Assembly (NCBI GenBank): GCA_018645325.1
Contig: JABGOU010000038.1
Span: forward strand, 1 to 37,011
DNA from: Desulfobacula sp.
GTDB lineage: Bacteria; Desulfobacterota; Desulfobacteria; Desulfobacterales; Desulfobacteraceae
Length of the DNA stretch: 37,011 nucleotides
Direction: 5' to 3'
The position numbers and the translations under genes were made by a program. Shown piece by piece: positions 33,634 through 37,011 of the stretch (position 1 is the first letter of the stretch; each line of letters begins with the position of its first letter). Below the pieces are notes generated by a model. It was not told the DNA's origin and did not search any database. It worked only from the letters and a program-made list of their open reading frames with translations.

Positions 33634-34872
33634 TTATTTGTAAAGAGGGAATGCCTGACATAGATCCTTGACCGTAGCCCTGGTTTTTTGAATTATTGCC
33701 TCGTCACCGGGGTTCTTTAATATCCCTGAAATGAGTCCGGCAATGGTTTCGGCCTGGGCAGCTTTTATCCCTCGGGATGTGATTGCAGGTGTTCCAATTC
33801 GAATGCCGCTGGTGACAAAAGGGCTCCTTGTTTCAAAGGGAATCGAATTTTTATTAACGGTTATTCCAGCTTGCCCTAAAACGTCTTCTGCATCTTTTCC
33901 AGTAATATTGAGACGTGTGAGGTCCAGAAGAATAAGGTGATTATCTGTTCCTCCTGAAACAAGATCAACACCATTTTCCATAAAAACGAGAGCCATGGCA
34001 GCGGCATTGGCCACAACATTTTTCTGGTAGCGCGTGAAGGTATCGGAAAGCGCTTCTCTGAATGCAACTGCCTTTGCAGCAATCACATGCATGAGGGGTC
34101 CACCCTGTATCCCCGGAAATATTGAACTGTTCAATTTAGATTCAAACCCTGATTTAGCCAGGATCATACCCCCACGTGGTCCTCTCAGTGTTTTATGGGT
34201 GGTTGTGGTAACAATATCTGAAACCGGGATCGGTGACGGGTGAAGTCCCGTTGCAACAAGGCCTGCTATATGGGCCATGTCTACTATCAAAAGAGCATTG
34301 TATTTTTTAGCAATCTCAGCAAATCGATTAAAATCAATTATTCTGGGATACGCGCTTGCCCCGGCAATAATTACCTTTGGCTGATGGTCTTTTGCCAATT
34401 GTTCTACCTGTGCATAATCGATGGTTCCGGTTTTATTGGATACGCCGTAGTGAACAAAGCGATACAGTTTTCCTGAAAAATTCACCGGGCTGCCATGGGT
34501 CAGGTGCCCCCCGTGGGAAAGATCCATTCCAAGGATGGTATCGCCTGGGTCTACCACAGCCATCAGGGCAGCCATATTTGCCTGTGAACCCGAATGGGGT
34601 TGAACATTAATATACTCTGCTTTAAAAAGAGCTTTGGCCCTTTCAATGGCCAGGGTCTCGGCTGCATCTGCATAGGTGCATCCCCCATAGTATCTTTTGT
34701 TCGGATAACCTTCTGCATATTTATTGGTCAGCACGCTTCCCTGGACTTCCATGACAGCTTGGCTGACACTATTTTCAGATGCAATCAGTTCAAGACCCGT
34801 CTCTTGTCTTTTTTCTTCCTGTTCAAGGATGGTTGCAATTTCAGGGTCTGCATTGACAATATGATTCGACAT
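33634..34872 (-). CDS. glyA: Serine hydroxymethyltransferase
   Basis: It interconverts serine and glycine with tetrahydrofolate. The 412 residues carry [56 protein letters not shown] with the PLP Lys, and GTPAITSRG. Length and motifs are canonical. AAGGAT precedes the ATG. Its location in the middle of a catabolic operon, 12 nt before an M24 gene and ahead of serine dehydratase, suggests a pathway copy that turns glycine plus a one-carbon unit into serine, not only the housekeeping enzyme. Whether another glyA exists in the genome cannot be seen. Confidence 0.96.
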   Translation of the reverse strand: MSNHIVNADPEIATILEQEEKRQETGLELIASENSVSQAVMEVQGSVLTNKYAEGYPNKRYYGGCTYADAAETLAIERAKALFKAEYINVQPHSGSQANMAALMAVVDPGDTILGMDLSHGGHLTHGSPVNFSGKLYRFVHYGVSNKTGTIDYAQVEQLAKDHQPKVIIAGASAYPRIIDFNRFAEIAKKYNALLIVDMAHIAGLVATGLHPSPIPVSDIVTTTTHKTLRGPRGGMILAKSGFESKLNSSIFPGIQGGPLMHVIAAKAVAFREALSDTFTRYQKNVVANAAAMALVFMENGVDLVSGGTDNHLILLDLTRLNITGKDAEDVLGQAGITVNKNSIPFETRSPFVTSGIRIGTPAITSRGIKAAQAETIAGLISGILKNPGDEAIIQKTRATVKDLCQAFPLYK

Positions 34873-34959
34873 TTTTTCAATCCTTTTTATATATTGATCT
34901 GGTATTTCATTAATTTTAAAGTTTGTTTAGAAATGGCACGATGTATCACACGTTTATTT

Positions 34960-36135
34960 TTATAAATGATTCACGATTGATGTGTAAAATTTGAAAGCCT
35001 GGACAATTTGAGATATCTCGCAACATTCATCCCGACAATGGGCCAATTCCGGGTTGCCCGGACCCATCCCGATGGTGGGGATTTTCATTTTACTGGCGCT
35101 GGCAAAACCATTGGTGGAAAAATTCCATTTAAATAAAGCAGGTTCGCCTCCGATCGCCTCATTGAATGCTTTTATACTTGACCGGGTTAGCAGGTGACCC
35201 TCTTTTAATTCCCATGGAAGAAAAAAGGCGCTGCAGTTTACGGATTTACCGGTCCAGGTTTTATCTGTTATTTCATAAATTTCCCAGATGGCTTCTGTTC
35301 CTTCAATCAAGGCATCCATTTCTTTTGCCACGGATGTCTGGGTTTCACCGACCTCGAGACGTCTGTCAAGATAGAGTTTGCATTGATCCGGAACCGCATT
35401 AAGAGAAACAGCTGTGCTTTCTATGCGGCTCAACGTCACGGAACCTGATTTATTGTCAGCTGCAAGGCTTGATTGGAGTGCTTCAATACGCCCTATAATA
35501 GTCTTCGTTTTATAGATTGCATTTACACCCAGTTCAGGAGAACTGCCGTGAGAGGAAACGCCCTGGGTCGTTATCGTCAGCATGGCTCTGCCCCTGTGCC
35601 CCAATGCCAGCTTTAAAGAGCTTGGTTCACAGATAACAACAAAATTGGGAGAAATTTCATTTTTTTCACACAAATAAAGAAGCGCCTCGCCTTCCACATC
35701 CTCCTCAAGAATTGAACATGAAATATAAATGGTTTTTCCTTCACAAAGTGACAGCTTCTTTATGGCATAACCGGCATAAACAGCTGCAGCAATAGCCCCC
35801 TTCATGTCCACGGCACCTCGCCCATAGACCTTCCCATCAATTATTTCTCCACCAAAAGGATCGGCTTGCCACTCATCCGGATCGTTGACTTCCACCGTAT
35901 CACAGTGGCAATCAAATAAAATTTTGGTATCGCCACTGCCAATACGGCCGACAACATTTCCAAAATCATCAATCATCACTTCATCATAACCCAGTGATTT
36001 CATTTTCTCGCTGATAAACCTGACGATTTTTTCTTCGTTGTGGGTGGTGCTTTGAATCCTTATCAGTTCCCGGGTTAATCCGATGATTTCATCTTCAAGT
36101 GCATTGCACAAATTTTCTATTGGTTTGGTTGCCAA
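34960..36135 (-). CDS. M20 family metallohydrolase, YgeY-like
   Basis: The 391-residue zinc hydrolase resembles E. coli YgeY more than ArgE or DapE. Metal ligands are visible as DCHCDTVEV (His and Asp), GRGAVDMKGA (bridging Asp), LEEDVEG (Glu pair), ICEPSS (Glu) and ELAHCRDE (His). The dimerisation lid has GVSSHGSSPELGVNAIYK, and LYLDRRLEVGET, WTGKS and WNFSTNGF are YgeY-like. The start is TTG at 36135 with AGGAG about 10 nt upstream. It should hydrolyse an N-acyl or carbamoyl-type bond of an amino-acid derivative. It lies 18 nt after the second M24 gene. Confidence 0.82.
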   Translation of the reverse strand: MATKPIENLCNALEDEIIGLTRELIRIQSTTHNEEKIVRFISEKMKSLGYDEVMIDDFGNVVGRIGSGDTKILFDCHCDTVEVNDPDEWQADPFGGEIIDGKVYGRGAVDMKGAIAAAVYAGYAIKKLSLCEGKTIYISCSILEEDVEGEALLYLCEKNEISPNFVVICEPSSLKLALGHRGRAMLTITTQGVSSHGSSPELGVNAIYKTKTIIGRIEALQSSLAADNKSGSVTLSRIESTAVSLNAVPDQCKLYLDRRLEVGETQTSVAKEMDALIEGTEAIWEIYEITDKTWTGKSVNCSAFFLPWELKEGHLLTRSSIKAFNEAIGGEPALFKWNFSTNGFASASKMKIPTIGMGPGNPELAHCRDECCEISQIVQAFKFYTSIVNHL

Positions 36136-36153
36136 GGCTGTCTATCTCCTCTC

Positions 36154-37011
36154 TCAACATTTTATCTCATAAAGAGTTCTTTTTGCTCCTGAAAGAATCT
36201 TGGCGCCATCTTTGGTAACAACAACATTTTCTTCAATGTTGAAAACACCATTTTCTTTAACAAATCCAGGCTCTATATTAATGATCATGCCTTCGCGAAG
36301 AACGGTTTCATCCTGTTGCGTTATTGAGGGCGGTTCCGTACTCATGATACCCATTCCATGCCCCAAGCGACCACAGTCAAATGATGAAGGATCAAACCCA
36401 TACTCAACAAGGGCGTCAATACAAGCGCCCGCCAGATCACTTGCGGTGATACCAGGCTTGATCGCCCTTATCGCCTTCATCGTTACTTCATGAACACATG
36501 CCTGATAATCTTGTCTTTCCTGATCAACAGGCCCAACGATACCGGCACGGCCAAAGTCTGCCCAATACCCATTATAAAGGGCGCCGCCATCCACCCAGAC
36601 CAGATCCCCTTTTTTAATTCTTCGATCTGATCCGATATTGCTAATCCTGTCATAATGACCTTTCTCGCTCGCAATAAGGGCAAACCCGGGTTTGTCTGCA
36701 TCCGCCTCCATCATGTAAGAGAAGAAATTTTTAACGATCTGTGTTTCCTTCATCCCTTCATGCATCGTATTGAAAACCTTATCTAAAGCAAAACTGGTTG
36801 CATCACAGGCTTTTCTTATGCAATCAATCTCAATTTTAGATTTAACGGTTCTAAGGCTCCAGAGGATGTCACTGCCATCAACGAATTGACATTGATCCAT
36901 CATCCGCCGCAATGATTCATATTCAAGATATGGAATTCCTATCCGCTGTTCATATCCTAATTCCCAGCCTACATTTCCCTCTCCCATACCATGGGAATCC
37001 ATAATGTTTTT
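36154..37011 (-). CDS. M24 family hydrolase 2 (partial, runs off the window)
   Basis: At least 285 codons are present and the frame is open to the window edge, so the N-terminus is missing. The five M24 metal ligands are kept: Asp pair in VDGGALYNGYWAD, His in GRLGHGMGI, Glu in INIEPGF and Glu in NIEENVVVT. It shares the fold with the protein at 32455-33621 but differs widely in sequence, so it is not a recent duplicate. The order M24, M20, glyA, M24, isomerase, sdaA suggests stepwise cleavage of one compound. Substrate unknown. Confidence 0.8.
   Translation of the reverse strand, partial: KNIMDSHGMGEGNVGWELGYEQRIGIPYLEYESLRRMMDQCQFVDGSDILWSLRTVKSKIEIDCIRKACDATSFALDKVFNTMHEGMKETQIVKNFFSYMMEADADKPGFALIASEKGHYDRISNIGSDRRIKKGDLVWVDGGALYNGYWADFGRAGIVGPVDQERQDYQACVHEVTMKAIRAIKPGITASDLAGACIDALVEYGFDPSSFDCGRLGHGMGIMSTEPPSITQQDETVLREGMIINIEPGFVKENGVFNIEENVVVTKDGAKILSGAKRTLYEIKC

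Noticed and set aside
1-37011. CRISPR arrays, prophage or insertion sequences
   Set aside because: No regularly spaced direct repeats, no integrase or transposase and no phage structural gene were seen on reading both strands.

Overview
The window looks like chromosomal DNA from a marine-type, strictly anaerobic, sulfate-reducing bacterium, most plausibly Desulfobacterota (Desulfobacterales-like). This rests on gene content: corrinoid methyltransferases, a tungsten-type aldehyde:ferredoxin oxidoreductase, anaerobic sulfatase maturation, a taurine-to-sulfite pathway, many sigma-54 activators, low G+C and pyrrolysine (Pyl) genes. The assignment is inference; there is no rRNA or marker gene here. 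Most genes lie on the minus strand.

Region 1 (1-8 kb) is Pyl related. A dimethylamine methyltransferase gene (mtbB, 741-2123) has an in-frame UAG at 1077-1079, exactly where MtbB carries pyrrolysine. tRNA-Pyl (CUA anticodon, 640-713) lies just downstream. Upstream are a class III aminotransferase and a divergent aldehyde:ferredoxin oxidoreductase. The catalytic half of pyrrolysyl-tRNA synthetase (pylSc) and the Pyl biosynthesis ligase pylC lie at 5.9-8.0 kb. They sit at the end of a run that also holds a choline-sulfatase, its radical-SAM maturase, an MttB-family methyltransferase without Pyl, and a PAS/sigma-54 activator (8-13.9 kb). pylB, pylD and pylSn are not in the window.

Region 2 (14-20.4 kb) is redox related. 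Two divergent promoters between 16.94 and 17.05 kb each carry a perfect TTGAT-N4-ATCAA box centred exactly 41.5 bp upstream of the predicted start. Leftwards they drive a NapH-like membrane ferredoxin and a UROD/MetE-like methyltransferase. Rightwards they drive a decayed CBS-domain gene, a hemerythrin, and an unusual Cys-rich/cyclic-nucleotide/kinase/PP2C fusion protein.

Region 3 (20.4-28.7 kb) is a complete taurine dissimilation set: sigma-54 activator, xsc, tpa, ald, GntR regulator, ackA. Together these turn taurine into acetate, ammonia, sulfite and ATP, with sulfite presumably used as electron acceptor.

Region 4 (28.7-29.8 kb) has no confident gene. It holds a long imperfect inverted repeat and apparently decayed coding sequence. 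Region 5 (29.8-37 kb) is a tightly packed minus-strand operon: two M24 creatinase-like hydrolases, a YgeY-like M20 hydrolase, serine hydroxymethyltransferase, an EutA-like isomerase/racemase, serine dehydratase and a small DMT exporter. It looks like an undescribed catabolic pathway ending in serine and pyruvate.

The common theme is breakdown of osmolytes and methylated amines (choline-O-sulfate, betaine-type compounds, dimethylamine, taurine, perhaps an ectoine- or creatine-like compound).
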